Made by a program: the position numbers and the translations under genes | From: Linum tenue | Taxonomy: Eukaryota; Streptophyta; Magnoliopsida; Malpighiales; Linaceae | Reading direction: 5' to 3' | DNA: 64,000 bases | Assembly: GCA_946122785.1 (NCBI GenBank) | Contig: CAMGYJ010000002.1 | Coordinates: 70,705,703-70,769,702, forward strand | Part shown: piece by piece, positions 25,084 through 37,076 of the stretch | How positions within the stretch are numbered: position 1 is the first letter of the stretch | How the letters are laid out: each line of letters starts with the position of its first letter | Notes under the pieces: generated by a model | The model's input: the letters and a program-made list of their open reading frames with translations, nothing else | What the model was told of the DNA's origin: nothing | The model's database searches: none

Positions 25084-26184
25084 TCTAAATTCCTATTATA
25101 CCTATTTCATGGCCTGCTTCATATCTTGCTGTCCTTGCTTTCTGGCGGAAGGCGAGGAGCTTACGATGTCTTACGTAAGAAGGGGCTTAACCAGAGGCAA
25201 AGAAAGGTCAAATACGCCAACTCATTTAGTATAGTAAAACTCAACATACGACGAGGTTAGTTTACTAAAGGAAGGTGACGTACTCCTTAATCGTAGAGCT
25301 AACAAAGGACCCTGCCTATAGCTTGTGGCTTTGTTAGTTGGCTTAATAGCTTGCTTGGTCCGATTGATTGTTCATCTTGCTTTGCTGGTCCCGCTGCCCT
25401 TACCTACTCCAATCCAATCCCGAAACGAAAAGAGTAGCTCCCGTTCCCTATTCGTCCTGGTCCCTGTGAAAGGCACGAAGTAGCTCGAACAAAGTGAGAG
25501 GAACAGTCGATGGGAAAGAATCCATGTTTTAGTCTTATTACCGAGTGCGAGCTGCTTTCTGTGGAAGGTTCGATTACGGGAAGGTAGTTTACTTACTTAC
25601 TCTTTAGAGAAAGGAGCTGCTTTGATATGAAAATAAGAATTCTCTGTACTCTCTGTTCTATCTTTTTTCAATAGTAAGAAAGGATCTTAGGCTACCGGTG
25701 ACCGGCTTCGCGAGACCCTTTCGGTCTACACATGGCTAAGCTCTATTGGGCGGTGGCTTATCGAAGCAAATCCCACACAAAAAAAAAAAGATGATAAGAG
25801 CAATAAACAAAAAGAGATCTTCGCTAACAGCTCTCTTCTCTTATGATATTTATAGTTTTTGAAAAGAGTGTAGAACTCTTCTTCTTTAGAGTATGGTAGT
25901 TTACTTGCTTATTTAAAAAGACAACTATGATACCCGGCAGATCTCTTAGAGTTAGAATATGCTTTATATATGTAATGTCATTTCGAGCTGAACGAGCATA
26001 AGTCTGATTTCTTAGGGGAGTCACTCGCGCGATTCGAACGCGCATTGCTGGTAATGAACCATATAATTTCCTCTTATTCAAGAGTGACTTTTTTACCCTG
26101 GTTTGATCCACCGGACTGTGCGGACCTACTCCAGCATGATGTGACTTATCGGTAAACCTCTTTCCAATTCCCTTTGCAAGTAAG

Positions 26185-26450
26185 TAAACTACCTCTCCCG
26201 TTGGTCGAGCTATTTCATATCCTTAACAAGTAAGCAAGTAAACTACCTCAGATGCTTACTTGAGTATAGAGAAATGCGCTTTTACCCCCATAACGCCAGA
26301 CAGCCACTGGGGTTGTCTATCGTTCGATATGTAATACATAAAGAGGCAAATCCTAAGATCCTGCTATTTATTTCATATCCTCTCCCGCCGTTGGTCGAGC
26401 TATTTCATATCCTTAACTTAGAGTAAGTTAAGTAAGTAAACTCCCTCATG
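26185..26450 (+). repeat. Direct repeat GTTGGTCGAGCTATTTCATA
   Basis: A block of about 55 bp beginning with CTCTCCCG and including GTTGGTCGAGCTATTTCATA then TCCTTAAC occurs near 26,193 and again near 26,381. Both copies are followed by variants of AAGTAAGTAAACT. This fits the short repeats of plant mitochondrial DNA. Confidence 0.75.
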
Positions 26451-29399
26451 AAACTCCTAACCCTGCCCCTAGGACTAGAAAAGAACTCCATGACTCGGAA
26501 CTACCACGAAAAAGGAGAAGCACTATTTTAATTTTATCTTTTCGAGAATCGAGAAAAGTCGAAAGTTCGCAAGTACAACTTGCCTTGGTTCGAATCCGTC
26601 CTCTTGGTCTTTCTTCTCTTATTGAATTTCGTGTGTCGATCCAGAAAACCTTCCCTCCTCTTCTTCTTTCTTTTGGCGAGCAGGAAGCGCCAACTTACTA
26701 TGTTGCTTATTGTTATTTTGAAGGGGGGCCTATAAGCCCTTTGTCTTCCAAATCATTCATTGCCCGAGAGTACGGCCCGAAAGAGAAAGATATAAATTGT
26801 AAGACTAATAGATGAGGGGTGCAATCGCAAGAGTTTACTTCGGAAGGAAAGACTCTCTCTATGATCTACCAAGCCCCGCACCCGAAAGAGCTACCTTGGT
26901 TGGAGATCTCCCCAAAGCCCTACTGCTTGCCTAAGAGAGCAGAGCTCTTTCTCATCCTTAGATGGAATTACCTGCTCTTTCGATACTTGCGGATTACCTT
27001 GTTCTATTCTATATCCTCATTCGTGCATGACGGAGAGCAACTACCTCTTGACTTTCAACCTACGACCGAAGTCAAGGACTTGACTGGACTGATCGCACTG
27101 ATTGGATTGCTTTCCTCGTCTAAAAAGCAGAAGGAGGCATTATAGAATCCTACCAAGAACCATAATTCCTACTTTCCCTCGAGCAGCCGATCTTTCAACA
27201 GCCGATTTGATAAGAGACAGGGCAGGCTGGCTAGGAGACATCCTACTTGCTTACCGGAACTCCTTCTTTCAAAGAGACGATTTGTGAACAGACAGGAGAG
27301 AGGCTTACCTACTTTCTAAGAAGGACAGACTGAAGCGCTAAGAGCTTTCTTGTTGCCTTGCCTGCATTAGGAGAGGAGTGAACGGAGGAAAGAAGAGTTG
27401 TACCGAAGACTTTCTCTTAGCATACAAGACAGAGTTCCCTTAGCCGTGCAGTGAGCGGTACTCCATCCACAGTGCTGTCTACGGATCCTTTCCCGGATTC
27501 GGGTTCGTATTAGTCTCCCCAGCGGCTTAGTCACAAGCTCCCTGCCCTATTTTTTTATAGCTTATAGCAGAAGTAAGGAGTGTGCAAGTCTAGTTGTCAC
27601 TCGGAGCCACTCTGTAAACACCGTTAGTCAATAGGTTAGTTACCGTGTTCGGTATCGACAGAGAAAGTATGGAATGACAGTGACACAATAGCTCTAACAG
27701 AAGCAAACTGTCAAGAGGGAGCAGTGCAGTCAGTATACAGAATCGGCTTTTTAACCATTCGATTCGCGGGCTTAGTCACCCCTACCCTATGGATGGTTTC
27801 ATAGCTTCTGTCAGGTCAGGAGTGAACGAAGGAAAGGTGGTTTCAAGGAAGCCTTCCTTTGATTGTGCGTTTACGCTTTGTTTAAGCAGCTTTTAATGCG
27901 CTTTAGAATCCAAATAGCCAATTGCAGGGGAAGGGGATAGCACAAGTGAATCAGCTGTGAGTGCTGCCGCTGCTTGAGTACTCGTATCCGCTCTTGCTTT
28001 TGGGGGAATAGGCTGGTCTTTCATCCCTATCCCTGGCTATTGAATACCCAGTGTTGGTAATAAGCCTTACCGCTCTTACTCTTCCCACTGCATCGAGAAT
28101 AACCTGCCTACCCGCTGTTCATGGCATTTCCGCTGTCGGTAATAGAGGGGGCCTTACAAGTGAATGGTGTTGAAACCTAGCCCGTCATAGGAGTGTTGGA
28201 CCTCAAAAAAGGCTCTATTTACTAGGGGCAAGCCTATTTGTGTGCATTGATTGAATACCGGTTTGTTTGCATTGGTACATAAAGAGAAGCGCTTGGCACA
28301 CTTCAGCGCTACTAGTCTTAGTCAATCTTATTATTCGAAGCTTTCTGCGTTCAGTCAATCTAAAAGGACTTCTATTTAGAGACACCTATCCTTAGCAGTC
28401 CTTTTCGAGCTCTCCCATATTAGGGAGATTCCAAAATACCGTCTCAATTCATCCAAGCATGTTTGGGTACTTTTTGAACCCGGAGTAAAATGAAAGGTAA
28501 AAGCTCATGCATGTCGATGTGAGGATAGGTCGTTCGTTGCCTTATTCTTCTCATTCTAACTTCTTTTCCTTTGCCGGTCTCCGCCCTTTTGCTTGGAAAG
28601 CGCACTGGAGATATTTTGGCTTTCTTGGCGTGCTTCTGAGAGGAAGTTTTTATTCTACTGGTCTTCCTCTTGTGATTACGATTTCAAATACATACCAAAC
28701 TTTCCAGAGGAGATGCCGGTGAAGACTACCAGCCAATGATGGACCTGGGCCTACTACCGCCAAGTAGCCTATGAAGTCTCAAATTGAGTACTAAAGTCAA
28801 ACTCATTGTCCCCCCCCAAAAGAGCAGCAACAATCAACCCATGGCAAAGCAGCATACCCGTTTCAGCATAGTCGCTCGTCTAAGGAGCCCCATTGCTGGC
28901 CATTTGCTCTTGGGGTGCGCAAGCTATTGGGGTTGAGCATTTCCTGTAGGTCGGGCATATCCGTCAGTCCCCCATATCCTTCGAGAAAGGGTCCCACTTC
29001 TGATTCCGGGATTCAATTGCAGCAGGAACGAAGTAGTGAGCCCGAAGGTTTATCATATGTTCAACCGAAGGGCGAAGGGAGAGGGACTCGGAACAGAAAG
29101 GCGGTCAAAGGCCGTTCGTTAAGTCCCCGTTTCTATCTGAACTAAGGGGCGGGCCCTTATAAAAGATATAAGCCCCTCAATTCTTTGACTTTGAAAGGAA
29201 ATACACCACTGTTGGAGGCCTAATACGAAGAAATCCAGTTGCTCGATTGAAAGGTGAGGACGCAGAACTGCCCTTTTTTTCTTTGGGGGAGGTTTAGATC
29301 TTTCAATCTCCCGCGGGGGTTCGCTGGGAAGCCAAGATTCCAGACTTATCAACGTAATCTAATATCCAGTAGGGGCCCTGAGCTAGGGTAGAGGTGTTC

Positions 29400-29404
29400 C
29401 CCCG
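29400..29404. repeat. Target site duplication of element 1, left copy (CCCCG)
   Basis: CCCCG precedes the first LTR base and is repeated at 39417-39421 directly after the last LTR base. A perfect 5-bp duplication is the normal product of Ty3/gypsy integration. Confidence 0.95.
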
Positions 29405-30824
29405 TGACTCGCTGTGACTGTCACTCTAGAAAATGGCCAAGTGTAACCACTTCCTAAAGCGTAGTATAGCGGGTTTGGGTTTTATTGTCTACCCGGGTCC
29501 TAGATGTGATGACTACTCAGTGAATTCGTATTATCTAGCAATGCAACTTTAGTGAAGATCTAAACTAACAAGCAAACAAAGCAAGTAAACGGTTGTATTC
29601 AGGTTAAGAGAGGTCACCCGGATATGGTTCCCCCTAGTCTGCAGTTAAGCCGGATTGTAATTACCAAGTTCAATTTCTATGATAGTTATACTGCGGAAGG
29701 TTCTCAAACAGTCTGAAGTCTCGACTAAAGGTCTTCAGACCCTCTCAATCTGAGTCTCTAGCTGGCGACTAACCTACACCGGAGTAAACAGATTGAGGCC
29801 CTAAGAACAAAACCTCCACTACCGAATGGAATTCGGTACAGAATAGTGATTGGCTCCTCGACTAAAGTCACCAATTCACTACCTTCGATTAAGGATGCTC
29901 TATCAACCTAGGCAGATATTATCATTCTAGGTTAAAGCAGAAACAACAGGAATTTGATCAGGATTCAAGTCATTCAATCATTCAAACCTCAATCGAATAT
30001 AATCAATATCATAGAATCAATACTTGGGTTCATACAATCAAACCTAACATACAGAACTAGGGTTTCCCATACCCAGATGAATGGGAGAACTACTCCATAA
30101 AGAGAGAAGCAAAAGCAGAATCAGACGCGGAAATCATACTGTGAAGATGGATTTCTGCTCCTGGACGTTGAATCGGCACTTCTCCAAGCTCAAACCAAGC
30201 TCCAATGGTGTTGAAGATCGATCTAGGGCACTTGGCGGCTCTTGTTCGTCGCTTTCTCTCTCTAGGAACCGCTCTATCTCTCAAAAACTAGAATCCCCTT
30301 CTGTTTGGCTCGAAATCCGCTTATAAACCGGGTTTCCCCGAGTTGCACGGCCAGGGTGCACGGCCGTGCACATCACCATTCTGGCCGTGCACCCTGAAAC
30401 GCGCCGTTTCATTAAGTCTGCCTTCGTCCATCTTGCACGGCCAGGTGCACGGCCGTGCAAGGATCCCGGCCAGCCCGTGCACATCCTCGGCCAGAGGCGC
30501 ACGGCCATATGGCTCAGGTGCACGGCCGTGCAGCACTTCAGGGCTGCCCGTGCACGCTCTCGGCATAAGGCGCACGGCCAGCTTGCAACCATGCACGGCC
30601 GTGCGACTCCCTGGTCTGGCCGTGCAGCCTCCTTGGAACCTCGCCATGCGTCCGATCCTCGTCCAATCGACCCCAAACTCGCTCCTAAGCCTCCATTCAC
30701 ATACTAGGACCTGAAATATCATAAACAAGCACAACCTAGCGTGAAATCGGCCTAAAACACGAGAATCAATACCTCAAACGGAGTAAGAGCAGGGGTAAAA
30801 ACATGTGTAACTAACGGTCTATCA
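29405..30824 (-). repeat. 3' LTR of element 1
   Basis: 1420 bp, TG..CA, matching 37997-39416 apart from 6 substitutions that I could find. Bases 30350-30640 carry four complete GCACGGCCGTGC palindromes and about eight half-sites (GCACGG or CCGTGC). On the element's sense strand these lie just upstream of a TTTATAAG sequence (near 30325) that can serve as the TATA box, so they sit in U3. Confidence 0.95.
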
Positions 30825-30840
30825 AACTCCCCACACTTAA
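30825..30840 (-). promoter_or_regulatory. Polypurine tract of element 1
   Basis: On the minus strand AAGTGTGGGGAGTT directly precedes the 3' LTR. It primes plus-strand DNA synthesis in this element class. A second tract with the same TTAAGTGTGGGGGG core lies at 31905-31918. Confidence 0.85.
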
Positions 30841-31930
30841 CCGTTTGCTTGTCCCCAAGCAAACCTAACTCAAACCAATGCAACTCTCCAGATCTCTATA
30901 GCAACAAACAACCTCGATCGTAGGTAGAGGATTTCCTAGATCATATAGCAGCTTACGAGGTCAACTGGTCTTCTAAGACGTTCCCTATCTCTCTCAATGC
31001 GAGTACTAGACTCAAGCCAGGATCATGAGAAAAAAGTAGAAGTAAGACAGTCAGTTCATGGATAAAGGGACTCACACCATTCACAACCAAGGACTCGTTG
31101 TACCGGGGTGCTCTTTCACTTCATTTCACCGTTGGAACCCCTTTTTGCACTTTCATTCACATTTTTCTTGTTTTTTTTTCTTTCACTTAACAGGGGTTCC
31201 ACTGCAGTATTTTGCACGGTCGACCCTTATTAGTCGAGCAAGAGCAATTTCTGTACATCTGGCGCTCGCCAGAGTACTTCTTTTAACTCCTTTTCCTCAA
31301 CTCGTGTGGAGGGTCAATGAAATTAAGGGGGGTCGGAAGCTCTATCCGTGCCCTTAAAAACACATCCTCGAGGAGGCAAACCGCTCAACGGGTGGAAGTT
31401 TTACTTGTACTAGAGACAGCTTAGCTTCACCTTGTAGGAGTACCCCACTAAGGATCACTAAAATCTCTTCCAAAACCCGATTTTGTGCAATGAACGGTGC
31501 CACACACGTTGGGCTTTCCCCATGTTTAAGATTTAATGATTTTGACATGGAGGACCAACTGCTTCCCATTTTCCATATGAGCACCCTGTTCGATACACGA
31601 GTCCATAACACAATCCAAATAGAGTCACCATTACCACATGAATTCAACGGTCTTAACTCCACTAATTCACAAAATCAACTGACACAGCAGAGAGCTAGAT
31701 AGGAAAAATCTTATACTTCAACATCCTCCATAGTGCTACACTACCTCCCTAGGTTGCACATTACTATAGAGACTGTCGATTCAAAGCATACTGAGCAAGC
31801 AATTGCAAGGAACACGTACTTGGAGCCCTCAAATTTAAAATTTGGACAGTGGACTAGGCTCCAAGCACACAAACATATCTAATGCAGTCAAAAGATAAAC
31901 ACCCCCCACACTTAAGATCAACATTGCCCT
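30825..31930 (-). other. Conserved 3' non-coding module, copy in element 1
   Basis: This segment between pol and the 3' LTR is homologous over about 1.1 kb to 53275-54383 of element 2. It includes a 9-bp-stem hairpin at 31819-31864 and an internal TTAAGTGTGGGGGG at 31905-31918. On the sense strand a frame (31354-31662) has the same 68-residue C-terminal part as the frame at 53591-53854 of element 2, with a single difference seen (S to Y). Whether it is translated is unknown. Confidence 0.8.
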
Positions 31931-32222
31931 CAATGGAGAAGAGGGAAGGAAAGGGGAACGATGTTACCGGTACACACGGACTGCAGGGGACTGGAAATGG
32001 ACCAGTCAGGATCACAGCACAGCTCAAGGGGAACAGAAGAGCTCAACCAGAATATGTTAGGTCCAATGTCAGCCCAATAAGACATCATCCAAAACAAAAC
32101 AAACCAAAACCAAACCAAATCGCAATCCGACTCGAAACAAAAGAAAGAAAATCAAACCGTGGTGGGGTTGCCTCCCCACAAGCGCTTCTTTACCGTCTTT
32201 TAGCTGGACGCCCATGGCGGAA
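31931..32222 (-). other. Post-pol spacer with conserved hairpin, element 1
   Basis: On the sense strand, 43 nt after the pol stop, AAGAAGCGCTT leads into a hairpin (32162-32179) with stem GTGGGG/CCCCAC and loop AGGCAA. The same structure with a changed but still paired base occurs at 53040-53057 of element 2. No gene is present. Confidence 0.8.
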
Positions 32223-35200
32223 CTAAGGGTCCGCGAGTTCCACTACCAACTCCGCGCGTTCGACCTCGTCTCCCAGGTAGGGCTTGAGACGATGGCCATT
32301 CACTTTAAACGGCTCAGTCTGCGGGTTGGCAATCTCGTTAGTGCCATACGGGAACACCTGTGTGACCGTGAACGGTCCAGACCACCGGGAGCGGAGTTTT
32401 CCGGGAAAGAGCTTCAGGCGAGAGTTGTAAAGGAGAACTCGATCACCAACCTGGAACTCTTTCGGACCCCGCAACCGAGCATCATGTAGGCACTTAGTGC
32501 GCTCCTTGTACAGCTTGGTGTTCTCATAGGCGTGGTAACGCCACTCTTCCAGCTCCAACATCTGCATTTTTCGCTCGATACCTGCAACACGAACATCCAA
32601 GTTGAGCAGCTTAAGGGCCCAGAAGGCCTTGTGCTCTAGCTCCACGGGCAAATGGCAAGCCTTTCCATAGACTAGCCGGTACGGTGAAGTACCAATGGGC
32701 GTCTTGTAGGCAGTGCGATACGCCCACAGAGCATCATCGAGCTTGGTGGACCAATCCTTGCGAGACTGATCCACCGTTTTCTCCGGGATCCGCTTAAGCT
32801 CCCGGTTCGTCAGCTCGGCCTGGCCACTGGTCTGGGGATGATAGGCCATGGACACCTTGTGAGTCACACCATAGCGAGACAGTAGTTTATCAAATTGGCC
32901 CTGGAAATGGGTGCCTCTATCGCTTATGATGGCTCTAGGTGTCCCAAACCGGGAGAATATCTGCTTCAAAAAACCACAAACACGTCTAGCATCATTAGTG
33001 GGCAAAGCTTGCGCCTCAGCCCACCTACAGACATAGTCAACAGCAACCAGAATATAGGTATTACCAAAAGATGGAGGGAAGGAGCCCATGAAGTCGATAC
33101 CCCAGACATCAAAAATCTCACAGGTTATAAACACATTCTGGGGCATCTCATCACGGGCAGAGATGTTACCTGACCTTTGGCATCGGTCGCACCTGCGTGC
33201 GAAGGCGTCTGCATCCTTGAAGAGCGTGGGCCAGTAAACGCCCGACTGGAGCACCTTCCTCGCCGTGCGGTTTCCTCCGTGATGACCGCCAGTAGGTCCC
33301 TCATGACAGTGAGATAGAATGCCCTCCATCTCACTCTCCATAACACAACGATGGATGATCCCGTCGGCTCCGATCCGAAAAAGATGTGGGTCATCCCAGA
33401 AGTAGTACTTCAGATCGGAGAAAAACTTCCTCTTGGCGTGAGTTGCCATCCCCTTGGGCAGCTGCTGGCCCACCAAATAGTTCGCAAAATCAGAGTACCA
33501 GGGGGTGACACTCTCCACCAAGCACATCATCATCAACCTCTCATCGGGGAAGGAGTCGTCAATCTCCTCCACGAGGCTGTCCGCAGGGGGTGCGTCCAAC
33601 CGGGAGAGGTGATCAGCTGCAACATTTTCGGCTCCCTTCTTGTCCCGGATCTCAATATCAAACTCCTGCAATAGCAAGATCCATCGTATGAGCCGAGGCT
33701 TGGCATCGGCCTTGCTCATCAGGTATCTAATCGCGGAGTGATCTGTGTACACGGTCACATGGGACAAGACCAGATGGGGGCGAAACTTATCGAAGGCAAA
33801 CACCACTGCAAGCAGCTCCTTCTCTGTGGTGGTGTAGTTCTCCTGGGCATCATTCAGAGTCTTCGAGGCGTAGTAGATAGGCCGGAAGTGTTGATCTCGC
33901 CTCTGCCCCAGAACAGCGCCAACAGCAAAATCACTGGCGTCGCACATCAGCTCAAATGGTAGAGACCAGTCTGGAACAACCATGATAGGAGCCTGGGTGA
34001 GCTTCTCCTTCAAGGTGGTGAACGCTGCTGTGCAAGCATCAGTGAACAGGAAGGGGGCATCCTTCTCTAGAAGCTTGGTAAGGGGCAGGGCGATCTTCGA
34101 GAAATCCTTGATGAACCGCCTGTAGAAACCTGCATGGCCAAGAAAACTCCGGATCCCCTTTACAGATGTAGGAGGAGGCAGCTTGCTGATAGTCTCTATC
34201 TTTGCTCTGTCCACCTCAATCCCCATCTTGGAGATCTTATGCCCAAGAACTATGCCTTCTCGAACCATGAAGTGACACTTCTCCCAACTCAGTGCCAGGT
34301 TCGTTTCTTCACACCGTTTAAGAACGAGTTCCAGGTTATGGAGACAGTGAGAGAAGGAGTCTCCATAAACCGAGAAATCGTCCATAAACACCTCCATGAT
34401 CTCGCCGACCAGACGGTCAAAGATGGCGAGCATGCATCGCTGAAAAGTGGCTGGGACGTTGCATAGCCCGAATGGAATCCTCCGGTAAGCAAATGTGCCG
34501 AAGGGGTAGGTGAAAGTGGTCTTCGCCTGGTCCTCCGGTGCTATAGGGATCTGAAAGTACCCGGACATCCCATCCAGGAAGCAGTAGAACTCGTGCCCCG
34601 CCAATCTCTCCAGCATCTGATCAATGAACGGCAGCGGGAAATGGTCCTTCCGAGTAGCATCGTTGAGACGCCGATAGTTGATGCAAACACGGTACCCAGT
34701 CACCGTGCGCATCGGGATGAGCTCGTTCTTCTCGTTAGGCACCACGGTCATCCCACCCTTTTTGGGCACCACCTGGGTGGGACTGACCCACTCGCTGTCA
34801 GAAATGGCGAAGATGATCCCCGCGTCCATCAGCTTCACGATCTCGGCCCGAACCACGGCCTCCAGGTTCGGCGTCAATCTCCTCTGCGGCTGCCTCACTG
34901 GCCGCATCTCATCCTCCAGCAGTATCCGGTGCGAGCAAAAAGAGGGGCTGATCCCCCGGATATCTGTGATCTTCCATGCCAAGGCTCGCTCGTACTGCTT
35001 CAGCATGGCCACCAGTCTGGTCTTCTGCTCGGGTGTGAGGGTCGAGCTGATGATGACTGGCAGCTTATTCCCCTCCCGGAGAAATGCATACTCCAAATGA
35101 GGAGGGAGGGGCTTAAGCTCCAGCTCTGGTGGTTCCTCCAAGGAGGTGGTGATGCAGGTGGAGGATGAGATCGGTTTAAACAGCCTGTCGCCCTCCAAGA

Positions 35201-35603
35201 AGGGGCCACTCTCCAACGCGGCCAACTGCTCCGCCAGCTGCGGCTCCTGCGATGCCTGCTCACCTAGCAAAATACAACGCTCAAGAGCATCATCAGTACC
35301 CGCACTCGTTATGGCGAGTGCGGTCTCAAAGTCAGTAAGCACATCACAGTAATCTATGTCATCATGCAAATGAGAGTGCTTCCCATTCTCAGACACAGAA
35401 AAAGTAGCCTGTTCATCACCAGCACGCAGGATCAATTTACCACTATGCACATCAATAAGCGCCTTGGCGGTGGCGAGAAATGGTTTACCCAAAATCAAAG
35501 GCACATCCACATCCTCATTTATATCCAAAATAACAAAATCAACAGGATATGTGAATGCACCAACATTAACGAGCAAGTCCTCAATGATACCCCTAGGATG
35601 CAC
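32223..35603 (-). pseudogene. pol: protease C-terminus, RT, RNase H, integrase (element 1)
   Basis: This 1126-codon open stretch continues the gag-pol frame after an amber codon at 35622-35624. It begins inside the protease ([16 protein letters not shown]). RT follows at about residues 250-420, with [13 protein letters not shown] and the catalytic FMDD near residue 405. RNase H lies at about 540-670 ([25 protein letters not shown]). Integrase runs from about 730: an HHCC zinc finger (CDRCQRSGN), then the catalytic Asp in GIDFMG near 834, the Asp in ISDRGTHF and the Glu in [10 protein letters not shown]. There is no chromodomain. The stretch is open throughout, but as the frame stands the enzymes could only be made by readthrough of two stops, hence the pseudogene label. 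Confidence 0.93.
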
Positions 35604-35621
35604 GATAGAACGATCAGCTAA

Positions 35622-37073
35622 CTAAATGCTCATCCTAGTAGCTCTAGGTTCACCTAGGTCTAGCTTCTTAAACAGTTTATAGGGCATGACATTTATACTA
35701 GCGCCTAGGTCCGCCAAGGACTTTCCTACATGCATGCTGCCAATAACAAGAGGGATAGTGAAACTCCCTGGGTCTTTGCGCTTCTCGGGCAGCTTGTTCT
35801 GCAGGATGGCAGAACATTCCTCGCTGAGCATCACTGTCGAAAGATCCCCAAGTTTCTTCTTGTTGGTGAGGAGGCCTTTCATAAACTTGGCATACTTGGG
35901 CATCTTCGACAGTGCCTCCACGAACGGCATGCTGATGTTTACCTGCTTCAACATTGCCATGAACTTGGCAAACTCTGTCTCCAGCCTGTCTTTATGAAGT
36001 CTAGTGGGGAAGGGCAGCTGGGGTGTATGCTCCTTAACCACAGGTTGTGGCTTGAGAGCAGGTGGTGCGCTGCCTTCCTCCACTTCTGCAGTATCAGCTG
36101 GAGGTGTTGAAGCAGGTAGTGGTTCGTCTTGCCTGGGCTGGGCAGGAGCAGCAGATATGGTCTTACCACTCCTGGTGGTGATGGCATGGGCAGTCTCGTG
36201 AGGGTCGCGAGGATTGGGGACAGTGGTGGCAGGCAGAGTCCCCGGTGCCCTGGTAGTGTTCTGGCAAGCTAAGCCCCCTATCTGGTGCTGGAGATCCTGC
36301 AGAATGGCACCTTGGTTTCTCTGGCCTGCCTCCAGGGTTCTCTGGCCTGCCTCCAGGGTTCTCTGGCCTGCCTCCAGTGAAGCTATGGACTGATCCATCC
36401 TCGTGATAGTCGCCTGGCTGGTGGTCATGAATGCCGCCAAAACGTTCTTCAGCTCGGTCATCTGATTATCGGGAACTGGTGCTGCTGCTGGCTCGGCATA
36501 CTGACGCTGAGGCTGCTGGATTGGCTGCCCTTGCCTAGGCTGGTAAGGCTGCTGCTGTGGTGGTGGCCCCTGCCTAGCCTGGAAGGGCTGCCTCTGCTGG
36601 AAACCACCTGCTGGTGCTGGGAAACCAGGTGGCTTGTTGGTGTTGGTGCTCCAGGCAAAGTTAGGATGCTGACGCCATCCCTCATTGTAGGTACTGCTGT
36701 ATGGGTCCAGGCGCCGAGCATTGGCGATGAAGTCCACCTGCTCTTGGGGAGTAGAAGACTCCCTCATAGACTGACAATCCTCCACGAGGTGATTCGGGCT
36801 CTCACACCACTGACACTGAGCGACTGGAGGCGGAGCTACACATCGGCCCGGAAGGAGACTGTTAGGCTGCTTCAGTGCCTGCACCAACTCAGCCACCTGC
36901 TGCTCTAACCCGGATCTGGTCTCCATAGCATGCACACCACGGTCCCGGGAATGCCTGCCTCTGCCGCTCTGCCCCCAGGAAAGATCGCGGGCAGCCAAGG
37001 TACTAATCATCTGGTTCAGCTCGGGTGGAGTCTTAGTGAGAATATCCCCTCCTGGGCATAGAGACTCGATCAC
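35622..37073 (-). pseudogene. gag C-terminal part and protease N-terminus (element 1)
   Basis: 483 codons in the same frame as the gag and pol stretches on either side. A CCHC zinc knuckle, CQWCESPNHLVEDC, lies near residue 90 and marks the nucleocapsid. A Pro/Gln-rich linker follows, with three tandem copies of an ARTLEAGQ-type unit (36318-36375; LEAGQRT). The protease active site DLGAS is close to the end. The stop at 35622-35624 (TAG) therefore cuts the protease between its active site and the ILGKPF segment. The frame is in phase with pol, so the element was built as a single gag-pol frame. Confidence 0.9.
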
Positions 37074-37076
37074 CCT

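Larger units (their letters stand above)
19488..29399. other. Mitochondrial-like DNA, left block
   Basis: From about 19.49 kb the sequence loses the AT-rich nuclear character and resembles gene-poor plant mitochondrial DNA: balanced composition, short dispersed repeats, a mitovirus relic and scattered hairpins. No intact mitochondrial protein, rRNA or tRNA gene was recognised in this block. Open frames of 60-110 codons occur (for example 19601-19891, 21531-21860, 26819-27145) but encode nothing I recognise. The exact nuclear/organelle junction cannot be fixed without a reference mitochondrial genome; it lies between about 19,480 and 19,620. Confidence 0.6.

Noticed and set aside
26020..26110. 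tRNA-like T arm (GCGCGTTCGAATCGCGC on the minus strand)
   Set aside because: No matching acceptor stem, D arm or anticodon arm could be built around it.
30281..30734. Frames rich in Cys, Arg and Ala in both strands across the LTR palindromes (also 38797-39326)
   Set aside because: They follow from the GCACGGCCGTGC array in a GC-rich stretch. They occur on both strands and in all LTR copies and have no domain.
34593..35168. 191-codon plus-strand frame opposite pol
   Set aside because: It is the shadow of the pol frame on the other strand, with no independent support.
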